Shown: one piece after another, positions 53,577 to 61,687 of the stretch
How the letters are laid out: every line of letters starts with the position of its first letter
Position numbering within the stretch: the first letter of the stretch is position 1
NCBI GenBank assembly: GCA_021811105.1
Contig: JAJZPM010000012.1
Location: 1-64,000 of the forward strand
Reading direction: 5' to 3'
From: Nitrospirota bacterium
GTDB lineage: Bacteria; Nitrospirota; Thermodesulfovibrionia; Thermodesulfovibrionales; UBA6898
Length of the DNA stretch: 64,000 nt
Program-made: the position numbers and the translations under genes
Notes under the pieces: model-generated
What the model was told of the DNA's origin: nothing
What the model saw: the letters and a program-made list of their open reading frames with translations, nothing else
Database searches by the model: none

Positions 53577-54305
53577 ATGTTTATTATTCCCGCAATAGAT
53601 TTGAAAGACGGCAACTGTGTGCGCCTGCTTCAGGGGAAGAAGGATGAGGTGACCGTGTACTCCCGCGACCCGGTTGCGACCGCAAAAAAATGGGAGTCCG
53701 CCGGAGCGAAGATCCTTCATGTCGTCGACCTCGACGGGGCCTTTACCGGGCACCGGAAGAATATCGATATCGTGCTTAAGATCAGAAAGTACGTGAAGAT
53801 GGTCATCGAAGTCGGCGGAGGCATACGCGACATCGAAACGGTTGAACAACTTGTAAAGGCCGGAATAGAACGGGTCATTCTCGGCACGTCGGCGGTGGAA
53901 GACTCCGCCTTCGTGGTCGAAGCGTGCAATAGATTCCCGGGGAAGATCCTTGTCGGGATAGATGCAAAAGACGGCAAGGTGGCGGTCAGGGGATGGGAGG
54001 AAGTGAGCACCGTCGGGGCCAAAGAACTTGCCAGGAGAGTGGAGTCCGCCGGGGTTGCGGGCATTATCTATACCGACATTTCAAGGGACGGCATGCTTAC
54101 CGGCCCCAATGTAGCCGCCCAGCAGGAGATGGTGAAGAGCGTGACCGTTCCGGTGATCGCTTCGGGCGGCATTGCCACGCTCGATGACGTCAGGAACCTC
54201 CTTAAGATCAAAGGCCTATGGGGCGCGATTACCGGCAAGGCGATCTACTCCGGTTCCCTCGACCTGAAAGAAGCGATAAAGCTGGCCGCGGATTATACCG
54301 GATAA
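53577..54305 (+). CDS. hisA: Phosphoribosylformimino-AICAR ribotide isomerase
   Basis: The protein has 242 residues, forms a (beta/alpha)8 barrel and catalyses the fourth step of histidine synthesis. The start '[20 protein letters not shown]' and '[33 protein letters not shown]' are diagnostic; catalytic Asp8 and Asp ~129 ('[15 protein letters not shown]') are in place. The ATG has no Shine-Dalgarno, and TATATT lies only 6 nt upstream (53565-53570), so a leaderless mRNA is possible. TAATG overlaps with hisF. Other his genes are not in the window. Confidence 0.97.
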   Translation: MFIIPAIDLKDGNCVRLLQGKKDEVTVYSRDPVATAKKWESAGAKILHVVDLDGAFTGHRKNIDIVLKIRKYVKMVIEVGGGIRDIETVEQLVKAGIERVILGTSAVEDSAFVVEACNRFPGKILVGIDAKDGKVAVRGWEEVSTVGAKELARRVESAGVAGIIYTDISRDGMLTGPNVAAQQEMVKSVTVPVIASGGIATLDDVRNLLKIKGLWGAITGKAIYSGSLDLKEAIKLAADYTG

Positions 54306-55144
54306 TGCTCGCGAAACGGATCATCCCCTGTCTCGATGTGAAGGACGGTCGCGTGGTCAAAGGGGTGAGTTTCGTCAACCTGCGCGATGCCGGCGATCCT
54401 GTCGAAAACGCTATATTCTATGACGGGCAGGGTGCCGACGAACTCATCTTTCTCGACATCACCGCCTCGCATGAAAAACGGAAGATCATACTCGACGTGG
54501 TCGAGCGCACCGCCGAAGACGTGTTTATGCCTCTTACGGTCGGGGGAGGGATAAAGACCCTCGACGACATCAGGGCGCTCCTCAACGCCGGATGCGACAA
54601 GGTCTCGATCAACACGACCGCGGTGAAGGACCCCTACTTTGTGAGCAGGGCGGCCGAAAGATTCGGGAGCCAGTGCATCGTAGTGGCGATCGACGCCAAG
54701 AGGGTCACTGGCGACATGTCCGATGCGACCGGCGAGGGTTGGCTGGATGACCCGTCTCTCAAAGAGGTGCGTCTTTCTCTTCCTGCCACAGGCCTCAGCT
54801 GGGCGATTTCTACTCACGGCGGAAGAAAGATGAAACTGATCGACGCGGTCCGGTGGGCGAAGAAGATGGAAGAGCTCGGCGCCGGCGAATTCATGCTGAC
54901 GAGCATGGACAAGGACGGGACAAAGGACGGTTATGACATCGAATTGACAAGGGCCATATCCGAGGCGGTCTCGATACCGGTAATCGCCTCGGGAGGGGCC
55001 GGCACGCTCGAACACCTCTATGAAGGACTGGTTGACGGCAAGGCCGATGCTGTGCTTGCTGCCTCGATATTCCACTTCAGGGAGTTTACGGTGCGGGAAG
55101 CAAAGGAGTACCTCAGGTCCAAAGGCGTGCCGGTAAGGCTGTAG
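54305..55144 (+). CDS. hisF: Imidazole glycerol phosphate synthase cyclase subunit
   Basis: The trimmed protein has 279 residues, starting '[21 protein letters not shown]' with Asp11. With HisH it forms IGP and AICAR from PRFAR. '[28 protein letters not shown]', '[22 protein letters not shown]' and '[17 protein letters not shown]' are canonical. The protein is about 25 residues longer than typical HisF. The extra stretch lies between '[11 protein letters not shown]' and 'ISTHGGRKM' ('[27 protein letters not shown]'). It is translationally coupled to hisA. HisH is not encoded nearby. Confidence 0.97.
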   Translation: MLAKRIIPCLDVKDGRVVKGVSFVNLRDAGDPVENAIFYDGQGADELIFLDITASHEKRKIILDVVERTAEDVFMPLTVGGGIKTLDDIRALLNAGCDKVSINTTAVKDPYFVSRAAERFGSQCIVVAIDAKRVTGDMSDATGEGWLDDPSLKEVRLSLPATGLSWAISTHGGRKMKLIDAVRWAKKMEELGAGEFMLTSMDKDGTKDGYDIELTRAISEAVSIPVIASGGAGTLEHLYEGLVDGKADAVLAASIFHFREFTVREAKEYLRSKGVPVRL

Positions 55145-55189
55145 CACCCTTCAGAAAATACGGTTGTGATCGCGGCCCTTCGCTTTAAA

Positions 55190-55318
55190 GGCCCGATTTC
55201 TGCCGTTCTATGCTCACTCCGCTGTCCCGGATGCTTTCGGGATGAAACTCACCCTGCGGGTTCAGACAGTCACGTCTGCGGACGCTCCATTTTGCGAAGA
55301 ACGGCCACGAAATCGGCC
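55190..55318. other. Imperfect long-range inverted repeat, possible structured RNA
   Basis: GGCCCGATTTCTGCCGTTC (55190-55208) pairs imperfectly with GAACGGCCACGAAATCGGCC (55299-55318). Inside are smaller stems TCCCG/CGGGA and CGTC/GACG. It lies between hisF and the 59-aa ORF. It could be an RNA element, an attenuator or decayed DNA. Confidence 0.35.
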
Positions 55319-55358
55319 CATGCCGCTCTTTGCCGCCATCCCAACTTTATGGATTAGG

Positions 55359-55387
55359 TTGATGTTGATAATGTCCGCCGATATGAT
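55359..55387 (+). promoter_or_regulatory. Predicted promoter of the two small ORFs
   Basis: TTGATG (55359-55364), a 17-bp spacer, TATGAT (55382-55387), about 40 nt before the ATG at 55429. Confidence 0.55.
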
Positions 55388-55428
55388 AAGGTTAATATAT
55401 AGATCACTTTTTTCGAGGAGGAACGATC

Positions 55429-55608
55429 ATGAGGATGGAACTCGAAGGGACGCTCCTGAAGATGACGCCGGAGAACGACCGCGAAAAAGAAGAGCTCAAC
55501 CAGCTCTGGACGATTATCATCGGCTGCGTGAGCGAAGGGAAGAGGCTGGTACCGGTCGGAGAGTATCTCCCCGGGATTAAGGAAGTCGCGGTCTTCAATA
55601 TAGAGTAG
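55429..55608 (+). CDS. Small protein of 59 residues, unknown function
   Basis: Reads 'MRMELEGTLLKMTPENDREKEELNQLWTIIIGC...VPVGEYLPGIKEVAVFNIE'. The ATG is preceded by GAGGAGG at ideal spacing, and a promoter is predicted upstream. The next ORF begins 7 nt after its stop codon, so they form a small operon. It is too short for the ORF track. No family was recognised; the composition suggests a soluble alpha/beta protein. Confidence 0.75.
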   Translation: MRMELEGTLLKMTPENDREKEELNQLWTIIIGCVSEGKRLVPVGEYLPGIKEVAVFNIE

Positions 55609-55615
55609 TGCAGCA

Positions 55616-55855
55616 ATGGCGGATAAAAAGATCGATGTCGTCTGCTATGCGGGCTATAAGGGCGAAGAAAGCCCGCGTTCTTTCCTGCTCGGGGATGAGA
55701 GGATCGAAGTTGCCTCCATAACAAAAGAGTGGGTCGAGGAGAACGCTGCAGACATAACGCGAAGAAGGTTTTTTAGAGTCAAAGGCAGCAACGGATTTAT
55801 GTATACCCTCTGTTATGACGAGGGTGTATCGGCGTGGTTCCTGGCAGGCAGCTGA
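55616..55855 (+). CDS. Small protein of 79 residues, unknown function
   Basis: Reads 'MADKKIDVVCYAGYKGEESPRSFLLGDERIEVASITKEWVEENAADITRRRFFRVKGSNGFMYTLCYDEGVSAWFLAGS'. It is a soluble, beta-rich small protein with two cysteines (VVCYAGY, YTLCYDE). It is co-directional with and 7 nt from the 59-aa ORF. The pattern looks like a conserved hypothetical protein, but I cannot name the family. Confidence 0.75.
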   Translation: MADKKIDVVCYAGYKGEESPRSFLLGDERIEVASITKEWVEENAADITRRRFFRVKGSNGFMYTLCYDEGVSAWFLAGS

Positions 55856-55909
55856 GGTTTTCCTGAGAGTCTCTCCTCACCCCTCTCCGGGATCATAACT
55901 CCCCTTTTA

Positions 55910-56135
55910 CCCCCTCTTATCTTAAGAGGGGGAGAGGCGCAGCCTGGGGGCGTTACTCCAAAGAATGGCAACTTTCCTCCCTTTAGCAAAGGGAGGTTAG
56001 GAGGGATTTTCTAATCTAATGTCCTCATATTTATGAACTTCTCATTAATTGAGATTTCTTTGCGTCATTCCCGCGCAGGCGGGAATCCATGTTTTTTTAG
56101 TCCTTAAGTGGCCCTCCGCTTTCGCGGGGGTGACG
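55910..56135. repeat. Cluster of dispersed repeats (hairpins, copy B and MITE-like unit)
   Basis: The 55856-56208 gap holds four repeat pieces and no gene: CCCCCTCTTA-TCT-TAAGAGGGGG (55910-55932); CCTCCCTTT-AGC-AAAGGGAGG (55976-55996); the inverted copy B of the element at 170-224 (55988-56042); and a MITE-like unit from CGTCATTCCCGCG to CGCGGGGGTGACG (56063-56135). TTTTGAGATAGGTTCTA near 56157 resembles TTTTGAGAGGTTCTAA near 155. Confidence 0.75.
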
Positions 56136-56208
56136 GATACTTTCGGTAAGTTGATTTTGAGATAGGTTCTAGAAAGTTTTTTGGAGCATTTCACTGCAGG
56201 AATTCCGA

Positions 56209-57453
56209 TTAATGTAATCCTCTAAGCCTCCTGATCCGTTCGACGATCGGTGGATGAGAAAAGTAAAACTTGGCGTAGAACGGGTGGGGATGGAGATTGG
56301 AAAGGTTGTCCTTCGAGAGCTTGATGAGCGATATCGCGAGGCTCTCCGGATGTCCGGACAACTCTGATGCGAACCTGTCCGCCTCGTCTTCGTGTCTCCT
56401 CGATATATAACTCGAAACAGGGGTAAAAGGGAAAGACACGATACCGAAGATGAAGCCGAGTATAATCAGTTTTGCGAAGAACGTCTCTCCCTGGATATGA
56501 AAAATATTTGACAGAATGTCTGTCCTGAGGATGCGGAAAGCAACATACGCACCGACCAGGGAAAGGCATTCGAACGCGACGATGCGCTTCAGCACATGCT
56601 TTTTCTTCCAGTGGCCGGCCTCGTGGGCGAGCACGGCGAGTATCTCATTCTGCTCCATAATCTCGATCAGCGTGTCGAAGAGCACGATCCTTTTTGTCCT
56701 TCCGATGCCGGTAAAATAGGCGTTTGTGTGCGTGCTTCTCTTCGACGCGTCGATCTTGAAGACCCTGCTCACCCGTATACCGACCTTTTTCATCATCTCC
56801 CTGATCTTCATATCGAGTTCCCCGCCTTCGAGCGGCGTGAACTTGTTGAAGAGGGGCTCGATCACATAGGGTGAGATATACATAAGGAATATGCTGAGGA
56901 TGAAGAAGAACCCCCATACGAGGAGCCACCAGTAGTCGGGACTCTGCCGGACAATATAGAGTCCGGCAAACAGGGCTATCCCGAGGATGAGGGCAGAGAG
57001 AAAAAGCGACTTTACAAGGTCCATCAGCCACAGTGCCGGCGTCATGGTATTGAAGCCGTATCTGTTTTCGATCCTGAACGTCCTGTAGAGGCTGAAGGGA
57101 ATCGAGAGTCCCGTGTTGACGAAGCTCAGAATGAGGAAGAATACCGCGCCTTGCAGAACAAAAGATAGCTTGAAGGAACCGATCCAGTTGTTGTAGGCAT
57201 TCAGAAGTCCGCCAAAGAGGAAGATGATCATCACGGCACTGCTGAAGACCGATTCGGCAAGCGAAAGCCTGCTCATATCGAGGGTGTAGGCCTGCGTCTT
57301 CTTCAGCACGGACCCGTCGATATATCCTTCGAACCCGGCCGGCACTTCCGCCCCGTACTTCTTCATATACCGGAGGTTTATAAACCTCAGCCAGTATTCG
57401 AACCCCTCAACAAGGAGGTAGCAGATCAATATGATAAACTGGTATTTCTGCAT
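56209..57453 (-). CDS. M48-family CAAX-prenyl-protease-like metallopeptidase (Ste24)
   Basis: The protein has 414 residues. Several transmembrane helices surround the zinc site 'EILAVLAHEAGHWKKKHVLKR' (H-E-x2-H), and a third ligand lies in 'SRRHEDEADRFASELSG'. 'KRSTHTNAYFTGIGRTKRIVLFDTLIE' is the Ste24 signature. It is an inner-membrane protease, probably acting in membrane protein quality control in bacteria. It lies upstream of the repeat cluster and is on the same strand as the alcohol dehydrogenase gene, with a ~40-bp gap. Confidence 0.95.
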   Translation of the reverse strand: MQKYQFIILICYLLVEGFEYWLRFINLRYMKKYGAEVPAGFEGYIDGSVLKKTQAYTLDMSRLSLAESVFSSAVMIIFLFGGLLNAYNNWIGSFKLSFVLQGAVFFLILSFVNTGLSIPFSLYRTFRIENRYGFNTMTPALWLMDLVKSLFLSALILGIALFAGLYIVRQSPDYWWLLVWGFFFILSIFLMYISPYVIEPLFNKFTPLEGGELDMKIREMMKKVGIRVSRVFKIDASKRSTHTNAYFTGIGRTKRIVLFDTLIEIMEQNEILAVLAHEAGHWKKKHVLKRIVAFECLSLVGAYVAFRILRTDILSNIFHIQGETFFAKLIILGFIFGIVSFPFTPVSSYISRRHEDEADRFASELSGHPESLAISLIKLSKDNLSNLHPHPFYAKFYFSHPPIVERIRRLRGLH

Positions 57454-57492
57454 ATGAGACTGTGGCTATTATACCATTACAGTTGCCGGCAT

Positions 57493-58530
57493 CTACCCTA
57501 TCCTCAGGACCTTCGCCCCCCGGATCTTTCTTTCCTTGAGCTCGCGCAGCGCCGTGTTAGCCTCTTCCAGCCGGTACTCCTGAATCTCGGGCCTGATCGG
57601 GATCTCCGCCGCAAGCCGCAGAAACTCTTCGACATCCTTTCTCGTGATATTCGCGACACTCCTGATCTCTTTCTCCATCCAGAGATCACGCGAGTAATCG
57701 AGCGAGAGAAGCTCTCCCTTGTCGCCTTCTTCCTTCCTGATGGCATTGATGACGAGCCTTCCACCTCTCTCCAGGTTTCTCAGGCTTTGTACGACAGGCT
57801 TCCACGCCGGCGTGGTGTCGATCACCGCGCGCAACTTTTCGGGCGCCTCCTCTTCGGTATCTCCTGTCCAGCATGCGCCGAGCTCTTCCGCAAAATGCCT
57901 TTCCGACGCGGTCCTCGAAAAGACGAACACCCCGGATTTGGGATACAGGTGCCGGAGCATCCTCATCACGAGATGACCCGATGCGCCGAAACCGGTAAGG
58001 CCGATGCGTTCCCCGTCCCGGAGTCCCGTAAGCCGCAACGAACGATACCCGACAGCCCCGGCGCAAAGAAGGGGAGCGGCTTCCGAATCCGAAAAAACCT
58101 TCGGAATCATATAGGCAAAATCCTCGCCGACTACGGCGTACTCCGCATATCCACCGTCCGCGTCCCTGCCGGTTGCCGTGAACGAATCGCAGAGATTTTC
58201 CATTCCGCCCCGGCAGAAGCTGCAGACGCCGCAGGCCGATTTGATCCAGGCCACGCCTACCCTGTCTCCCGCCTTGTACCTTGCCGCGTTGCGACCCTCC
58301 CCCGCCACCCTGCCGACTATCTGGTGTCCCAAAATAATCGGGAAGCGCGAAGGCGGCGTCCTTCCCTCGATTTCATCCAGTTCGGTGTGGCATACACCGC
58401 ATCGTGAAACCTTGATGAGAATTTCTTTTTCTCCCGGGACGGGGACCGGCGCCTCGGCAAGTTCCAGGGGAGCTTTCTCCATTCCCAAATCCGAGATCCC
58501 CTTTAGTACCATGGCCTTCATCGTCTTCAC
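57493..58530 (-). CDS. Zinc-dependent alcohol dehydrogenase (MDR family)
   Basis: The protein has 345 residues. Catalytic zinc ligands lie in 'SRCGVCHTELDEIEG' and 'PIILGHQIVGRV'. The structural zinc site is 'SACGVCSFCRGGMENLC' (four cysteines). The NAD(P) domain has a variant 'IGLTGFGASGHLVMRML'. It resembles the YahK/AdhA-like branch that oxidises or reduces primary alcohols and aldehydes. The physiological substrate is unknown. It is co-directional with the M48 protease downstream. Confidence 0.94.
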   Translation of the reverse strand: MKTMKAMVLKGISDLGMEKAPLELAEAPVPVPGEKEILIKVSRCGVCHTELDEIEGRTPPSRFPIILGHQIVGRVAGEGRNAARYKAGDRVGVAWIKSACGVCSFCRGGMENLCDSFTATGRDADGGYAEYAVVGEDFAYMIPKVFSDSEAAPLLCAGAVGYRSLRLTGLRDGERIGLTGFGASGHLVMRMLRHLYPKSGVFVFSRTASERHFAEELGACWTGDTEEEAPEKLRAVIDTTPAWKPVVQSLRNLERGGRLVINAIRKEEGDKGELLSLDYSRDLWMEKEIRSVANITRKDVEEFLRLAAEIPIRPEIQEYRLEEANTALRELKERKIRGAKVLRIG

Positions 58531-58729
58531 CTCTTTCCTTCAATGATACCGCCCTGTCATTCAAAATTGAACTCGTGCCCCGCGAGCAGCGGACCTGCCA
58601 CCATCTTCAGAGTGCGATCACAAAAAATGGGAAGGTGAAGGCGAGGTCCATACAGGCGAAGAAATAAAAAAGTCATGGAAGGGCCCCAAAACGGGAAAAG
58701 CGGTGCAGTACCCTTCGGTCAGGAAGGTC

Positions 58730-58975
58730 TTAACGCAGGTGGGCCTTGCTCGCGAAAATTACCTTTCTCAGGTCATCCAGTTTGTTCTGTATCTCTATCA
58801 GTTCCGCCCTGACCTTCGATTCCTCAAGATCCGGGAAACGCCCCGCCTTTTCCAGGAGCAGGACACCGAGTTCCGCCAGTTTCGACTGGAGGTCGACAGC
58901 CGTTGTCTCGCCCTTCACATACTTATTTCCCCGTCCGGCAGCGATACTCATTAATTCCTTAAGTGCGGCATCCAT
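58730..58975 (-). CDS. Small helical protein of 81 residues, unknown function
   Basis: Reads 'MDAALKELMSIAAGRGNKYVKGETTAVDLQSKLAELGVLLLEKAGRFPDLEESKVRAELIEIQNKLDDLRKVIFASKAHLR', predicted as helical with heptad-like Leu spacing. The ATG is preceded by GGAGGG. It follows the DHH-CBS-polymerase gene on the same strand with an ~85-bp gap. No family was recognised. Confidence 0.7.
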   Translation of the reverse strand: MDAALKELMSIAAGRGNKYVKGETTAVDLQSKLAELGVLLLEKAGRFPDLEESKVRAELIEIQNKLDDLRKVIFASKAHLR

Positions 58976-59059
58976 AATCCCTCCGAAAAAAAGATTGATT
59001 CTACACTATCAGATTTTTAGGGATACGTCAAATCGAAAAGACCGTCCCCCCCCGGCCCT

Positions 59060-61669
59060 CTATTTTTCCCCGTATCGCTGCAGAACGAACCTCTTTTCGT
59101 CCTCTTCGGTCTTGAACTTTCCCCTCAGTCTCCCGTCGAGGAGCTCCCGGAATATCTTTGAAAAGAGCGGCCCTTCGGCGATGCCGAGTTTCTTGAGGTC
59201 ATCGCCCTTCAGGAGCGGTTTTATCTTCCTCAGCTCGACGAGGAACTGCGATATCTGTTTCTTCTTCCGCGTATCGTTAGTGAGCGCCATAGAAAAAAGT
59301 ATCAGCTCGAGGCTTTTGTCCGCCAGCAGATGGTAAACTCCAGCGGGGTCCCGAAGGGGCAGTTTTGCGAGAACGTCGGCCGATTCCGTCACGCTCCCGA
59401 GGATGACCTCCTTCGTCTTCTGCGGCGGGGCCAGTCTTTCGAGCGCCGCGGTCCTCTGCGCGGCGTCAAGGTTCGAAAGGAGCGCGGCAAGGTAGAGCGT
59501 CCCTTTGTCCACTTTCTCGTCGAGATAGAGGAGGTCGTACCAGGCAAGCGTTTCGTACATCGAAGAGAGCGTCGCCTCGAGCTTTTCGTCGAAAAGGAGG
59601 TCCTTGTGGATCACCTTGAGAAGGCCGCAGGAAGAAAGCCTCTTGAGCGTCCTGACCGGGTTCGTTTCTTCGAAGGCGAGCCTGAGTTCATCGAAAAGTC
59701 TCGACCCGGAGAGACGTTCGAAGAGGTCCATCTGGATCGCCGACTTGATCAGGTTCTCGGTGTGCTTGCTGAGCTTGAACCCGAACCTCTCCGCGAACCT
59801 CACCGCCCTGAAGGCGCGCGTAGGATCTTCCACGTAACTTAGGTTGTGGAGGACCCTGATCGTTTTTTCCCTCAGGTCGCGCTGGCCCCCGAAGAAATCT
59901 ATAAGCTGGCCGAAATCGCGGGCGTTCAGCTTTATCGCAAGCGTATTGATCGTAAAGTCCCTCCTGTAGAGGTCCTTTTTTATCGACGACATCTGCACTT
60001 TCGGAAGTGCGGCGGGAGATTCGTAATACTCGGTCCTCGCCGTGGCCACGTCCAGCTTCTGGCCGTCCAGGCTGATATTGGCCGTGCCGAATCTGTGATG
60101 AGACCGCACCTTCGCCTTCAGTCTCTCCCCGAGTTCCTTCGCAAAGCGGATCCCGTCGCCTTCTATGACAAAGTCAATATCGAGGTTCGCCTGCCCGAGA
60201 AGGAGGTCCCGCACGGAGCCGCCGACGAGGTACGCGTTGACGCCCAGATCCTCGGCGACATTCCCCGCAAGCAGGAGGATGCGGTACACCGGTTCCGGAA
60301 ACCTCTCTTTCAGCCACACCGCGAGGTTCCTGCCGGAGGGCGTCCTCTCGAACACGTCCTCCTTGCTGATATGCCTCTTCCTCAGAAATTCCTCGTAAAG
60401 GACCCTTAAAAGGTCGGTCCTCGTGATGGCGCCGACGATCTTGCTCTCCTCCACCACAGGCATGAACCTCTGGTTCTGTTCGATCATGGTCGCCTCGATT
60501 TCCCTGATCGGCGTGTCCTTGCCGACCGTGGCCGCATCGGAAGTCGAGAAGTCGACGCACTTGTTATTCTTGAAACCGTGGAAGAGGGCCTTTTCGACGA
60601 TCTCCCTCGAAATCAGGCCGATGAACTTTCCGTCCCGGAGGATCGGCAAAACGTTGACGCCGTAACGGGTCATCATGTCTTCGGCCTCCTTGAGGCTGCT
60701 GTCCCACTGGATAGTAATCACCGGGCTCGTCATGATGTCCGAGGCGACCTTTCCCGTTTTCACGTGGGTGTTGAGAAGTTCCCTGATCCGGTCGTCCACC
60801 ACCTCGAGGGAAGCCTCCTTTATGGTTGCCGACGCCGCGGTCGGGTGGCCGCCGCCCCCGAACTCCTTCATCAGCTCCGCAACGTCCAGTTCGGGCGCCC
60901 TGCTCCTCGCCACGATCAGTATCTTCCCTTCCATGTCGAGAAGCAGGAGCACGGCATCGATGTCTTCCATCTCCATCACCCTGTGCGCAAGATGGGCCGC
61001 GTCGCCGAAGTAAGAGTCGCGGGATGCCTTCGTGATGACGATCCTCAGCCCCCTCAGCACGACTTCGGTCGAGGTCTTTACGAGTTCATTGAGCAGTTCG
61101 AGTTCCTCTCTGTTCAGCCCCATCTTCAGGTAACTCGAAACAATATTCAGATTCGCCCCCTTCTTGAGGAGGTATGAGACCGCCAGAAGGTCCCGTTCGG
61201 TCGTCGAGGGGAAAAGGAGGGAGCCGGTCTCTTCGTAGATCCCAAGCGCAAGGATGGTCGCCTCCATCGGGGACGGATGCAGTTTTTTCTCCATCAGGAG
61301 TTCCGTGAAGATCGTCGCGGTGGCTCCGACGTCCTCGGTCCTCTCTACCTCGCCCCGTATATCGTTCTTCTCAAAAGGGTGGTGGTCGAAGATATGTATC
61401 TTGACCGCCTTCTTGTGAAGCAGCGGAGCCAGGGGCCCTATTCTGTCGGCATGCTTCGCATCCACTATGATCAAATGGGTGACTGCGTCGGGATCGATGT
61501 CCTTCAGCCGTTTGATTTCCACCGGGTTGAAGACCTCGATAAAGTCGCGCACCTTGCGCTCCTGCGAGCCCGGGAAAACGATCTCCGCCCCGGGATAGAT
61601 CCTCTTCGCCGCTATCATCGAGGCAAGGGCGTCGAAATCGGCGTTTATATGGGACGTGATCAGCTTCAC
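59060..61669 (-). CDS. DHH/DHHA1 - CBS - polyA polymerase/tRNA nucleotidyltransferase fusion
   Basis: The protein has 869 residues. The DHH phosphoesterase domain has 'SHINADFDALASM', 'HLIIVDAKHAD' and 'IHIFDHHPFE'; DHHA1 has 'FGGGGHPTAASATI'. Two CBS domains (about 310-435, 'DIMTSPVITIQWDSSLKEAEDMM', 'VGAITRTDLLRVLY') follow. The class II nucleotidyltransferase head is 'NAYLVGGSVRDLLLGQANLDIDFVIEGDG', with the RNA-binding region 'DPTRAFRAVRFAERFGFKLS'. Such fusions are the A- or CCA-adding enzymes of Aquificales, Nitrospirota and Desulfobacterota. CBS domains may sense adenylates. It matures tRNA 3' ends; whether it adds A, CC or CCA cannot be told. Confidence 0.94.
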   Translation of the reverse strand: MKLITSHINADFDALASMIAAKRIYPGAEIVFPGSQERKVRDFIEVFNPVEIKRLKDIDPDAVTHLIIVDAKHADRIGPLAPLLHKKAVKIHIFDHHPFEKNDIRGEVERTEDVGATATIFTELLMEKKLHPSPMEATILALGIYEETGSLLFPSTTERDLLAVSYLLKKGANLNIVSSYLKMGLNREELELLNELVKTSTEVVLRGLRIVITKASRDSYFGDAAHLAHRVMEMEDIDAVLLLLDMEGKILIVARSRAPELDVAELMKEFGGGGHPTAASATIKEASLEVVDDRIRELLNTHVKTGKVASDIMTSPVITIQWDSSLKEAEDMMTRYGVNVLPILRDGKFIGLISREIVEKALFHGFKNNKCVDFSTSDAATVGKDTPIREIEATMIEQNQRFMPVVEESKIVGAITRTDLLRVLYEEFLRKRHISKEDVFERTPSGRNLAVWLKERFPEPVYRILLLAGNVAEDLGVNAYLVGGSVRDLLLGQANLDIDFVIEGDGIRFAKELGERLKAKVRSHHRFGTANISLDGQKLDVATARTEYYESPAALPKVQMSSIKKDLYRRDFTINTLAIKLNARDFGQLIDFFGGQRDLREKTIRVLHNLSYVEDPTRAFRAVRFAERFGFKLSKHTENLIKSAIQMDLFERLSGSRLFDELRLAFEETNPVRTLKRLSSCGLLKVIHKDLLFDEKLEATLSSMYETLAWYDLLYLDEKVDKGTLYLAALLSNLDAAQRTAALERLAPPQKTKEVILGSVTESADVLAKLPLRDPAGVYHLLADKSLELILFSMALTNDTRKKKQISQFLVELRKIKPLLKGDDLKKLGIAEGPLFSKIFRELLDGRLRGKFKTEEDEKRFVLQRYGEK

Positions 61670-61687
61670 GGGACCCCCGCTTATCTT

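Noticed and set aside
57454-58407. 317-aa ORF on + strand
   Set aside because: Antisense to the alcohol dehydrogenase gene, which has both zinc sites intact.
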